A DNA stretch of 64,000 nucleotides from contig NZ_CP095078.1 of NCBI RefSeq assembly GCF_022919075.1, positions 496,001-560,000 of the forward strand, in the 5' to 3' direction. This stretch comes from Nocardioides sp. W7 (GTDB taxonomy: Bacteria > Actinomycetota > Actinomycetes > Propionibacteriales > Nocardioidaceae). The notes under the pieces were generated by a model that made no database searches, had not been told where the DNA came from, and saw nothing but the letters and a program-made list of their open reading frames with translations. Made by a program: the position numbers and the translations under genes. Positions 30,112 through 38,748 of this stretch are shown in pieces. Within the stretch, counting starts at the first letter, position 1, and every line of letters begins with the position of its first letter.

Positions 30112-31066
30112 CCCGGCTGGTCCCACCCCGAGAGCAGCAGCCGGCCGTCCGGGAGCACGCCGACATCGGCGCCGAACCACTGCTCGCCCGCGCCGACCTG
30201 GGCCGGCACCGCGCGCCACGGCTCGGCGCCCGGCGCTGCGACGTCGCGCACCTGCAGGGAGAGCAGCCGCTCGCCGCCGTCCTCGTCGAGACCGGCGAGC
30301 GGCACCACGACCCGGTCGCCGGCCACCGCGATCCCCAGCGGGTGGGCGTCGCGCGGCAGCGAGATCGGGACCCGCTCCCAGCTCGACCCACCGTCGGCCG
30401 AGTGCAGCACCGGCAGCTCGTCACCCCACTCACCCAGGACCCAGACGCCCCCGGTCTCGTCCACCGCCTGTCCCTGGGCCGAACGTCCGGCGGGACTGCG
30501 CGGCGCCGCGAACACGGTGCCGGTCGAGGGCCGGAAGACGAGGTTCGCGTAGTCGTCGAGCTGGAGGTCGCCCGGCTCGACCGGGAGCGGCTCGGGGGAC
30601 CGGGTCGCCGGGGTCAGGGTGCCGTCGACGCCCAGCACCTCGTACCGCTGGCGAGCCGGGTCGCGCTGCAGCAGGAACCCCGCCTCGAGGGCCCAGAGGC
30701 CCGGGCTCGCGCTCGCCTCCGACACCCGGTGCGCGTGCCCGTCGGCGAGGACGCGCTCGCCGTCGTACAACCTCCAGGCGGAGGCCTGCGGTCCCTCGTC
30801 GTCGTCGGACTCGACCAGGTACGACACCAGCACCTCCCCCGTGCCCGACACCTCGATCCCGCTCGGCCGGCCGGCCTCGACGATCTCGTCGACGGTGCCT
30901 CGGGGTCGGCCGCGACCTCGTGCTCGCGCTCGGCGTCGCGCACGGCGTCGCGCTCGGCGTCGCGCACGGCGTCGCGCTCGGCCGGTGAGCCGGGGCCGGC
31001 GACCTCGCCGCAGCCGGCCAGGGCCAGCGCGAGGAGCACGAACACGATTCCGAGAGTCCGACGCAC
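29931..31066 (-). pseudogene. lipoprotein with BNR-like repeats, interrupted by a frameshift
   Basis: A signal peptide and lipobox (VRRTLGIVFVLLALALAGCG) starting with GTG at 31066 are in one frame. The rest of the protein (GTVDEIVEAGRPSGIEVSGT onward, ending GETWDVLPR) is in another, joined near 30902-30905, a run of four G. The second part, 306 residues from 30851, has repeated Ser-x-Asp-x-Gly-x-x-Trp-type blades (HSADGGSSWERVP; YTSDDLGETWDVL), like sialidase/BNR propellers. A -1 shift would join the parts. Either the gene is inactivated or the sequence has a one-base error. Its function is not known. Confidence 0.65.
30920..30990. repeat. 24-bp coding repeat in the lipoprotein linker
   Basis: On the minus strand, GACGCCGTGCGC and GACGCCGAGCGC alternate about 2.5 times, giving a repeated RDAVRDAE linker after the lipobox. 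The array lies a few bases upstream of the frameshift. Confidence 0.7.
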
Positions 31067-31102
31067 GACCCCATCATCGGTGCGCCCTGGTTGACTCGGG
31101 GC

Positions 31103-32068
31103 ATGCGCCGAGCCGCCGCGCTCCTCACGCTCGCCGCGCTCGCGGCGGGGTGCTCGGGCGAGCCGCGTCCGGCCGCTCCGACGTCCGGCTCGGCCGCCCC
31201 GACGCCCATCCCCACACCGAAGGCGACTCCGCCCCGGGCCTCCGCGGAGCCCGAGCCGCGCGTCTCGCCCGACGACGTCCGGGTCCGTACAGCGACCGCC
31301 GCCGTCCGCCACCTCGCGGACGAGATCGGCCCCCGGCCCGGCACCACCCGGGCGTACTTCCGCGCAGCAGCCTGGACGCAGCGCCGGCTCGAGGAGCTGG
31401 GCTGGCAGGTCGAGCGGCAACGCTTCCCGACACCGGCCGGCTACTCCTGGAACGGCCCCGTCGCGGCCGGCCCGTCCGTGAACGTGCTCGCCACCCGCGG
31501 CGACGTCCGACCCGGAGAGCCCTGGCTAGCCGTCGGCGCCCACCTCGACACCGTCGTCGGCTCGCCCGGTGCCGAGGACAACGCGTCCGGGGTGGGGGTC
31601 CTGCTCGCCGTCGCCGAGGCCCTGTCCGGACGGCGCAGCCGACTGCCGGTCGTGCTGATCGCGTTCGGTTCCGAGGAGCCGCGCGGCCAGGGCGACTCCC
31701 ACCACCACTACGGCTCGCGCGCGTACGTCGCCTCGCTCACCCCCGAGCAGCGGCGCACCCTGCGCGGGATGATCTCGCTCGACCGGGTCGGCGTCGGCCC
31801 GGCCGTCCCCGTCGGCAGCCCCGCCGACAACCTGGACCCGCCCACCCGGCGAGTGCTCGCGGCGGCCGCCCGCGCCGGCGTACCCACGCTCCCCGAGACC
31901 GGCCAGCGCTCCAGCGACCACTGGTCGTTCGCCCGCGAGGCGATGCCGGCCGTCCGCCTCGGCAGCACCCCGTACGCCGGCTACCACTCCCCCGGCGACG
32001 TCCCCGCCGTGGTCGAGCCCGCCCAGCTGGAGCGGACCGCGCGGGTCGTGCTGGCCTGGCTGCGCTGA
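31103..32068 (+). CDS. M28-family zinc aminopeptidase-like lipoprotein
   Basis: A secreted, lipid-anchored peptidase of 321 residues. The lipobox LAAGC gives C17. A Pro/Thr-rich spacer runs to ~60, then an M28 domain. Zinc-site blocks are VGAHLDTVV (His), GAEDNASG (bridging Asp), FGSEEPRGQG (Glu pair), ISLDRVG (Asp) and GYHSPGDVP (His). The substrate is unknown. I use ATG 31103; TTG 31091 is an alternative. It is divergent from the frameshifted lipoprotein and shares a 36-bp intergenic region with it. Confidence 0.85.
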   Translation: MRRAAALLTLAALAAGCSGEPRPAAPTSGSAAPTPIPTPKATPPRASAEPEPRVSPDDVRVRTATAAVRHLADEIGPRPGTTRAYFRAAAWTQRRLEELGWQVERQRFPTPAGYSWNGPVAAGPSVNVLATRGDVRPGEPWLAVGAHLDTVVGSPGAEDNASGVGVLLAVAEALSGRRSRLPVVLIAFGSEEPRGQGDSHHHYGSRAYVASLTPEQRRTLRGMISLDRVGVGPAVPVGSPADNLDPPTRRVLAAAARAGVPTLPETGQRSSDHWSFAREAMPAVRLGSTPYAGYHSPGDVPAVVEPAQLERTARVVLAWLR

Positions 32069-32218
32069 GCTGCCTTCCCTTGCAGTCTGCTGCCGCGCGA
32101 GTCGGACGGGCGCGAAACGCGGTCGCAGACCTGGACCCTCCTTGCTGAACCCGCCGGGCAGATTGAGGGGTCGGCCACCTCGTCGTGGGTGCCGAAGGCC
32201 TGTGGAAGATCCAAGCGG

Positions 32219-32241
32219 TCGAACGTGCGTTCGATTAGAAT
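32219..32241 (+). promoter_or_regulatory. SOS box (LexA site) and -10 of the DUF222-HNH gene
   Basis: TCGAAC-GTGC-GTTCGA (32219-32234) is a perfect match to the actinobacterial LexA consensus. A TAGAAT -10 element follows at 32236-32241, so LexA would sit in the promoter spacer. Confidence 0.88.
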
Positions 32242-32286
32242 GGGGGCATCATCACGCACTCGTTTGTTGAGCTCTCGGAGGCTCGC

Positions 32287-33531
32287 ATGGACCACCCGAT
32301 CCGGGTCGCCACCCAGGTCATTGACGGTGCCCTGAAGTCGGTGGCCGACGTGAACCCGGCGTTCATGACCACCACCGACAAGGCGTCCGCCCTGGTTGAG
32401 CTGGCCGCGATCGAGGACCGGGTGGGCGAGCTGCGACTGCGGGTCACCGCCGACGCCGGTGACGTGGCCGAGGAGTCGGGTGCGCGGGACGTCGGGGCAT
32501 GGACGGCAGCCGCGACGCGGCGTCGTCGTGGTGACTGTGCTGCCGACCTCCGCCTCGCGTTGGTGTTGGCCGACCGTCCGGTGTTGGCAACGGCGGTCCG
32601 TGAAGGTGAGGTGAACCTCGACCAGGCCCAGGCCATTGCGGCGTCCCTCGCCGAGCTCCCGGCCGACGTCGACGCCTGCGTGGTCGACCGGGCCGAGGCC
32701 GCGTTGGTGGCGTACGCCGCCCGCTTCGACCCGGTCGAGCTGGGGCGCCTGGGTCGTCGGATCCTCGACGTCATCGCCCCCGACCTCGCCGAGGCCGCCG
32801 AGGCCCGCCACCTGGCCGACCTCGAAGCCTCCGCCCACCAGCGGATGCGCCTCGGACTGCGGCCGATGGGCGACGGGACCACCCGCATCAGCGGACTGAT
32901 CCCGGACGCCTCCGCTGCCCGCCTCGCGACCTACCTGCACGCCTTCACCAACCCCCGCCGCGACGACGCCGACCCGGAACCGGCCCAAGCGCGGCGGACT
33001 CCCCACGGCCGCAAGACCGCCCGCGCGTTCTGCCAACTCCTGGAGACCCTCGACCCGACCCGGCTCCCCATCCACGGCGGCGACGCCACCACCCTCGTCG
33101 TGACCATGTCGCTGGAGTCGCTCCGCGCCGAGCTCGGCACCGCCACCCTCGGCAACCCCGCACCGGGCGACTCGGCCGACCGGATCACCGCCGACGAAGC
33201 CCGTCGCCTGGCCTGCACCGCCCACCTCGTCCCCGCCGTCCTCGGCGGAAAGGGCGAGGTCCTCGACCTCGGCCGCTCCCAACGCCTCTTCACCCGCGCC
33301 CAACGCCGCGCCCTGGCCCTGACCGACCGCGAATGCCGCGCCGAGGGCTGCCAGATCCCCGCCCCGTGGTGCGAAGCCCACCACGCCGGCACCCCCTGGG
33401 CCGCCGGCGGCCGCACCGACCTGGCCGACGGGATGCTGCTCTGCTCCCACCACCACCACCGAGCCCACGACCCCACCTACACCTCCGAGCGGCTCCCCGA
33501 CGGCGGCGTCCGCTTCCACCGACGAACCTAA
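32287..33531 (+). CDS. DUF222 / HNH endonuclease-like protein (13E12-repeat family)
   Basis: A 414-residue protein with an alpha-helical DUF222 domain (about residues 30-300) and a C-terminal HNH motif. The motif is read as CRAEGC, then WCEAHH and LLCSHHHHRAHD. The family is multicopy in actinobacteria and some mycobacterial members are LexA targets, which fits the perfect SOS box upstream. A mobile or DNA-damage-linked role is suspected but unproven. The ATG at 32287 begins MDHPIRVA. It marks the left edge of the accessory island. Confidence 0.85.
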   Translation: MDHPIRVATQVIDGALKSVADVNPAFMTTTDKASALVELAAIEDRVGELRLRVTADAGDVAEESGARDVGAWTAAATRRRRGDCAADLRLALVLADRPVLATAVREGEVNLDQAQAIAASLAELPADVDACVVDRAEAALVAYAARFDPVELGRLGRRILDVIAPDLAEAAEARHLADLEASAHQRMRLGLRPMGDGTTRISGLIPDASAARLATYLHAFTNPRRDDADPEPAQARRTPHGRKTARAFCQLLETLDPTRLPIHGGDATTLVVTMSLESLRAELGTATLGNPAPGDSADRITADEARRLACTAHLVPAVLGGKGEVLDLGRSQRLFTRAQRRALALTDRECRAEGCQIPAPWCEAHHAGTPWAAGGRTDLADGMLLCSHHHHRAHDPTYTSERLPDGGVRFHRRT

Positions 33532-33772
33532 ACCGGCTTGGTAGGGCATTGGCGGGGGTATGACGCACCAGTCCTTGCCTAGGCATGCTTGGCCCCTACG
33601 TCATAGGCATGAGTGGTAGGACAGCTCGTCGTAGCCGGCGTCTAGCCGAACCTCCGGATGCCACGACTCGACGACGGCGGGTTTCGGTCGTTCCAGTCTC
33701 GACGAGTGCGGATACCAACTTGATAAGCCATGATGTGGCTGCCGACGAAGGTGACCCCTACGCGAGGAGTGG
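33532..33772. other. left border of the accessory island, no secure gene
   Basis: This 241-bp stretch has a possible 63-codon frame (33585-33776) whose TGA overlaps the next start (ATGATG). Its sequence is Arg/Ser-rich without family character. A ribosome-binding site GAGGAG lies at its right end. I see no tRNA or obvious attachment site. Confidence 0.4.
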
Positions 33773-34507
33773 ATGATGGGTTTTGCTGCCGATATCACCC
33801 GACAGGTGCGGGCGCAGTACTCGATGCACTTCTCATACCCGCCCGGCCAGCCCTTGCAACTCGGGGACATCGTCGTGCCGGACGCAGGGACATGGACGGT
33901 CGTCGGCAACTTGGCCAAACGGGCGGGGGTCTCGATCGATGTTGTAGAAGATCCCACCCCTGCCGATTGGTCACCCTCGGCGACGAGCGGCTGCAACATT
34001 GAGACCAAGGCGGCGGCCACGCTCGACCCGAAGTTCAAGTTCGTAGCCGAGGCGAAGGCCGGCGTGAAGATCACGCTCAATGACAAGAACGCGTTCGCGC
34101 TCGCCATGAAGGGCGCGCGATTCCGCCGCATCGCTGATGTCGACGAGTTTTGGGACCACGTCCGCGGGGAGGTCAACAAGTGGACATGGGACCTCCGCCG
34201 GCGAATCGTCACTTCAGTGACCGACGTGGAATCGATGACATTCCTCGCCAGTGCCGAGGGTGGCTCAAGCTTCGAACTCGAAGCCGCCGGCAGCCCGAAC
34301 GTTTCCGGTCTTCAACTGGGTGACATCTCAGCTGGTTTCACGTTGAAGTCGACCATGTCTGCAAATGACGTGTTCTCAAGCTTGGCCGCGACACCACTAT
34401 TTCGCGCCCACAAGGTCAAGCTGCTTGGACCCCTCGGAACGGCTTCCGTGGCCAGCGGCGACGTCGCATGGGAGGAACAGGGTGATCTCGGAGACGACGA
34501 GGCCTAG
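33773..34507 (+). CDS. unknown 244-residue protein, possible protease-activated effector
   Basis: I do not recognise this family with confidence. It has no signal peptide or membrane helix. A short amphipathic start (FAADITRQVRAQYSMHF) is followed by strands that include WTVVGNL. A Cys is at 74, and the segment KNAFALAMKGARFRRIADVD runs into a helix. LRRRIVTSVTDVESMTFLAS and SSFELEA follow, with an acidic tail (WEEQGDLGDDEA). The order of long strands, helix and IVTSV strand loosely recalls the pore domain of bacterial gasdermins. The next gene, 33 bp on, is a subtilase, as expected for a protease/substrate pair. There is no N-terminal Cys of the type acylated in known bacterial gasdermins. 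RBS GAGGAG precedes ATG 33773. Confidence 0.55.
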   Translation: MMGFAADITRQVRAQYSMHFSYPPGQPLQLGDIVVPDAGTWTVVGNLAKRAGVSIDVVEDPTPADWSPSATSGCNIETKAAATLDPKFKFVAEAKAGVKITLNDKNAFALAMKGARFRRIADVDEFWDHVRGEVNKWTWDLRRRIVTSVTDVESMTFLASAEGGSSFELEAAGSPNVSGLQLGDISAGFTLKSTMSANDVFSSLAATPLFRAHKVKLLGPLGTASVASGDVAWEEQGDLGDDEA

Positions 34508-34540
34508 GCGAGAGTCACCAGTGGATCAAGTTCCTGCACC

Positions 34541-36427
34541 ATGACCGGAATCCCTGGCGACCAGATCGAGCGGCTTCTCGTCGAGGATCGATTGCGCTTC
34601 GATGCCGTCGATTGTCCGATACGCTACGAGGTTTGGCGTGAGTATGCCCTCTGGGGTGCCGATCACCGCCCGGCACTTCTAATCGAGCGGAGTTCGGCGT
34701 CGGCATTCGACGTAGAAACGCTGCAGCAGGCCCTTCGAAACGCGCCTCCGCTCCAGCCCACTCGGCCAGACCTTCAACCAGTTGCAGCGAGGTTGCTTCT
34801 ACCGCCACCCGTTAGAGGCGATGGTGAGGGCGATAGAATTCGCGATCTAAGTCAGAGCCGTGATAACCGTGCCGATGAGCCGCCGGGCGATGAAAGCGAT
34901 GGCCTAGCAGCCTTCGGATCCTGGATTCTTGTCCGACCTGCCCTACACCAGATTGTCGCTCTGCTGCCCTACACATCGTGGGCCGACGTAGCTGCGGTGC
35001 TTTCCCAGATGGACCGGTCAGCGGTGGCAGAACTGCTCCGGGCCGACTCTGCCCGCGGTGATCTCAGGTCGGCGTCCGGCGAGATCAGAGACGACCAAGC
35101 TGAGGACCTCCTGAACTCCGGAGCGACACGTCGGGCCGCCTGGCTTGTGAATGTGATCGCGCGAGTGTGGGGATATGACTGTGCCTTCCCTGGCGAGTTG
35201 CCAGGTGCCATCGCGGATGTCGATCGGATGGTTGCGGCCCTTCGCAAACACTGGTCATCTCGGCAAGGAGACCTCGCTGGATCTGAATCCGGTCCGCTCG
35301 TAGCGAGCATCAACCTCAATCGTCGTTCGAAGACCGCGGTCTCGACGTCACGGCGCACGATCAAGGCCGATGCTGCTTCGTCAGTCTTTAGTGTCGACTG
35401 TTCTAGCCTTGTTTGGGCGATCCTTGACGCCGGCGTCGATGCCCGCCACCCCGCCTTCAAAGCGCGCGGAGGCTCTGGTAGTCGAGTAACGCGGACCATC
35501 GACTTCACCCAAGTCGACATCGTCGCGTTGTCGCAGTCTCTGCAGCGTGGTGAATCGCTGGTAAAGGCGCTCGAACCGCATGTACGTGTCTATGGCACGA
35601 CACCGCGCTACAGTCCGCCGAGATCAAATCACGGCACTCATGTCGCCGGAATTCTCGCGGGATCGGGACCGCACGAGGCTCGAGAGCCCGTTCACGGAAT
35701 TTGCCCCGACATAAACATCTGGGATTTACGTGTAGTCGACGCTGTCGATGGCGGCGGTGCCGGCGGTGTCGAGGACTTCGGGTGGGAAGATCGCATCCTG
35801 TTGGCGATGCAGTACATCCAAGCCGTAAACGCTCAAGATCCCCGCCATCTGCAGGTCTGCGGGGCCAATCTCAGTCTCTCAATTCCCTACAATCCAGCCA
35901 GCGACGCGTGCGGCTGGACACCTGTTTGCAAGGAGGCGCGACGACTCGTACGCTCCGGAGTTGTCGTTGTCGCAGCTGCAGGAAACGCCGGGTTCGCTGC
36001 CTCGGCCGGATTCCGTACAGCCGGGGCCGGCTATTCGATTTTGGGTATTACCGATCCTGGAAACGCCGATGACGTCATCACAGTCGGCGCAACCCACCGC
36101 CTCGAGCCGCTTCGCTATGGGGCAAGCTACTTCTCCAGCAAGGGTCCGACCGCCGACGGTCGGCACAAGCCCGACCTTCTCGCCCCAGGCGAGAACATCA
36201 CTTCCGCCAGTGGGCCCAATTCAACGGCGTCGAAGGACGGAACTAGCCAAGCTGCCCCGCATGTCTCGGGAGCTGCAGCCATGCTGCTCGCCCGCAATCC
36301 CGAACTGATCGGCCGTCCCGAGCTCGTGAAGCAAATATTGTGTACAACGGCAACTGACCTTGGACGAGAGCGCACATTCCAGGGTGCTGGAATAGTCGAT
36401 GTGCTGCGAGCCATGCAATCTGTTTAG
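34541..36427 (+). CDS. cytoplasmic-looking S8 (subtilisin) serine protease with N-terminal extension
   Basis: A 628-residue protein whose C-terminal ~340 residues are a subtilase. The triad is D296 (WAILDAGVD), H364 (SNHGTHVAGIL) and S569 (DGTSQAAPHVSG), with oxyanion N482 (AAAGNAG). The ~280-residue N-terminal part is not recognisable (possible sensing domain). It lacks a signal peptide and a typical propeptide, so it probably acts inside the cell. The activity may be released by processing of the N-terminal part; TSRRTIKADAASSVFSVD just before the domain could be the junction. It forms a unit with the 244-residue gene, and codon use is less GC-biased than in flanking genes. Confidence 0.85.
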   Translation: MTGIPGDQIERLLVEDRLRFDAVDCPIRYEVWREYALWGADHRPALLIERSSASAFDVETLQQALRNAPPLQPTRPDLQPVAARLLLPPPVRGDGEGDRIRDLSQSRDNRADEPPGDESDGLAAFGSWILVRPALHQIVALLPYTSWADVAAVLSQMDRSAVAELLRADSARGDLRSASGEIRDDQAEDLLNSGATRRAAWLVNVIARVWGYDCAFPGELPGAIADVDRMVAALRKHWSSRQGDLAGSESGPLVASINLNRRSKTAVSTSRRTIKADAASSVFSVDCSSLVWAILDAGVDARHPAFKARGGSGSRVTRTIDFTQVDIVALSQSLQRGESLVKALEPHVRVYGTTPRYSPPRSNHGTHVAGILAGSGPHEAREPVHGICPDINIWDLRVVDAVDGGGAGGVEDFGWEDRILLAMQYIQAVNAQDPRHLQVCGANLSLSIPYNPASDACGWTPVCKEARRLVRSGVVVVAAAGNAGFAASAGFRTAGAGYSILGITDPGNADDVITVGATHRLEPLRYGASYFSSKGPTADGRHKPDLLAPGENITSASGPNSTASKDGTSQAAPHVSGAAAMLLARNPELIGRPELVKQILCTTATDLGRERTFQGAGIVDVLRAMQSV

Positions 36428-36452
36428 ATCGTTCTCGGGGCGGCAGCGTTCA

Positions 36453-36944
36453 CTAGCCGTACTCAAGGCCTACCCCGACGATGCTGAGAGTGTCAATATC
36501 TGTCGAACTTTTGCCCGACCTGTCCAGCGGCAGTCGAATAAGTATGGAAACACCAATCGCGGCATCAGACTGCGGGGCATCTGCCAGCGGCACCATGAGG
36601 CGCCCGTGTGCGAACTGCGCGCCCTCTCCGGGTTCACCGATCGTCGACGTCGCACGCATCCCCCCGGACGAGGCCAGCTGATTGGCGCCGTTCCATATGT
36701 CAACCTGTGCCAAGTGGGCAGAGCCACTGGTGCGGAACTCGATCAATGCCCCAAGCAGAACGGGCCAGCCGAAGACGCTGAGATGCGACGCCGGGGCGTA
36801 GTGCAACCATGTTTCGGCCGCTTGGGCGGCCTTGATTCGCATGTAGAACCCTGTGCGCTCGACGAGCAAGCCCTGCGCGGACTGCACCTGTCCGGCGTGG
36901 CCGTGCGACCAGACCTGAAGCTCTCCACCGAACGCCGTGTCCAC
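36453..36944 (-). CDS. small beta-rich protein, DUF6623-like (tentative)
   Basis: A 163-residue protein with no signal peptide. The order of motifs (LQVWSHGHAG; TGFYMRIKAAQAAETWLHYA; ALIEFRTSGSAHLAQVDIWN; GVSILIRLPL) resembles DUF6623 proteins, which have a HG-x-W...G-x-W-F-H pattern. The function of that family is unknown. GTG at 36944 has AGGAGG 4 bp upstream. It is convergent with the protease gene (25 bp apart) and may belong to the same island module. Confidence 0.5.
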   Translation of the reverse strand: MDTAFGGELQVWSHGHAGQVQSAQGLLVERTGFYMRIKAAQAAETWLHYAPASHLSVFGWPVLLGALIEFRTSGSAHLAQVDIWNGANQLASSGGMRATSTIGEPGEGAQFAHGRLMVPLADAPQSDAAIGVSILIRLPLDRSGKSSTDIDTLSIVGVGLEYG

Positions 36945-37423
36945 CGTGCCTCCTGTTCTTCGGTCTGGTGGAGGCTACCCGTTCGGCGGAGACCGACCTA
37001 GGAATTGCAGCGCAAAACGGGAGCTACCGAGTCCGCAGTGTCGGCGACGGCCGACCCCCCTGAGGAGACCGAACGGGCGAACGCTACCGCGACGGTCTTC
37101 GTCCCATCACCCGTCGTGAGGGTGGCGATCGGACCTGCCGCATGGCGATGGCGATACGACCCGCGACCGTGGCAGCCGCACGTGACGTCGTATGCGGCTA
37201 CTAGACGATTCCCGTAGGGCCGGTGTCTGGCCAGACTCGGTCCAGGTGTCCGGCGGGAAGCTCTCTATGCGGCTGCCCACCGGCTTGTCGGTGTGGCTCT
37301 CTATCGGTCTGCAACCCGCCGGGCACCGCTGACGAGGCGTGGCTCCAGAAGGGACTGCCCAGCTCGTAGTAGCAATGCCCACCTCGCCGTCCACATCGGA
37401 ACGAGCACAGGCGGGAGCAACAC
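36945..37423. other. non-coding region with the left end of the IS110 element
   Basis: No supported gene lies in these 479 bp. The left part should hold the promoter of the leftward gene ending at 36944. The right part (from about 37205) is the leader of the transposase gene and contains the folded candidate RNA at 37250-37322. The exact left end of the element cannot be fixed because IS110 elements lack terminal inverted repeats. Confidence 0.5.
37250..37322 (+). ncRNA. candidate bridge-RNA loop of the IS110 element
   Basis: An 8-bp stem CCGGCGGG/CCCGCCGG (37250-37257 with 37315-37322) encloses a symmetrical 17/17-nt internal loop. Above it is an upper hairpin, 8 bp with one bulge, at 37275-37297. 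Each side of the internal loop carries CTCTCTAT (37261-37268 and 37297-37304). IS110-group elements encode a bridge RNA upstream of the transposase whose internal loops carry the guide segments on both strands. The geometry fits; the identification is an inference. Confidence 0.5.
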
Positions 37424-38647
37424 ATGGAACAGCAGGCGGAGCACGTGATCATCGGGGTCGATCCTCACAAGCTGTCGGCCACGATCGAGGTCGTCGATCA
37501 GCAGGAGAACCTGCTCGGCTCTGGGAGGTTCACCACCGACCAGGCCGGCTACACAGCGATGCGGAAGTACGCGAAGACCTGGCCGGACCGGCTCTGGGGG
37601 GTCGAGGGCGCCAACGGGGTCGGACGCCCGCTCGCACAACGACTCCTCGAAGACGGCGAGCAGGTCGTCGACGTGCCGGCCAAGCTTGCTGCCCGGGTCA
37701 GGCTCTTCGACACCGGGCACAACCGCAAGACCGACGCCCGTGACGCGCACTCGATCGCCATCGTCGCGGTCCGCACCAAGACCTTGCGAGTCCTCCGGGT
37801 CGATGGCGAGCTCGAAGCGTTGCGGATGCTCGCGGACCGCCGCGAAGCACTGACCCGGCGGCGGGTCCAGACCGTCGACCGGCTCCAGGCGCTGCTGGCC
37901 GAACTCCTACCTGGCCAAGCGAAACGCGACATCACCACCGGCCAGGCCAAGACGATGCTGGCCACCGTCCGTCCGCGCGACATCGCGGGCAAGACCCGGC
38001 GCCGGATCGCTGCCGAGGAGCTCGCCGAACTGATCTCGGTCGAGGCAAAGATCAAGAAGGCCACCGCCGAGCTGAAGACGATCGTCCTCGCTCGGGGTTC
38101 GCGGCTGATGGACATCCATGGCGTCGGCCCGGTCGTGGCCGCCCGGGTCTTGGCCGACGTCGGCGACGTAGCGCGGTTCGCCGACCGCAATCGGTTCGCG
38201 TCCTGGACCGGCACCGCACCCCTGGACGCATCGTCAGGGGAGCAGAACCGGCATCGCCTATCCCGGGCCGGGAACCGCCGGATGAACCACATGATCCACA
38301 TCGCCGCGATCAGCCAGATCCGGCTCGACACCGAGGGTCGGGTCTACTACAGACGCAAGCGGGCCGAGGGAAAGAAGTCGCTGGAGGCCATCCGGTGCCT
38401 CAAGCGCAGGATCTCGGACGCGATTTACCACCAGCTCGTCAAGGACGCCGCAGCGGCCACTGGCCGCGACGTTGGTACGGGTCCGGGAGGGCACTGCGGG
38501 GCGTCTCAAGAATCCAGCGCGGTCGACCTGCCCCCGCACATCGACACTTCGGATCAGCCACTTCCCGGACCCGCGCAACCGACGCTACCTCCGGCCACGG
38601 CGACCCGGAAGACCCACCGCGACGACTCCCTCAGACCAGCAGGTTGA
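37424..38647 (+). mobile_element. IS110-family transposase (DEDD recombinase)
   Basis: A 407-residue transposase with the N-terminal RuvC-like DEDD domain: D13 (IIGVDPHK), E61 (WGVEGAN), D104 and D107 (RKTDARDAHS). The C-terminal Transposase_20 domain follows, with LMDIHGVGPVVAARVLADVG, and SSGEQ..RLSRAGNRRMNHM includes the likely nucleophilic serine. The length is normal, so the element may be active. The ATG at 37424 follows GGGAG. The coding sequence has GC-rich codon use, unlike its island neighbours, so it probably arrived later. Ends of the element are not defined by repeats. Confidence 0.93.
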
Positions 38648-38748
38648 CAACAGAAGGGAGCCGGTAAGACGCGCATCGAGGGGTCGCTGGACCGCGCGGC
38701 AGCCCCAGATCCGCCGGTTGGCAACAGATCTACTACCTGCACAGGCCT

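Noticed and set aside
33585..33776. Possible 63-residue gene overlapping the start of the 244-residue gene
   Set aside because: Arg/Ser-rich without any recognisable feature; only the stop/start overlap supports it, so I left it as an intergenic note.
38641..38727. Similar GGTTGACAACAGA and GGTTGGCAACAGA sequences as direct repeats marking an IS110 end
   Set aside because: Both lie on the same side of the transposase gene, so they do not bracket the element; the right end stays undefined.
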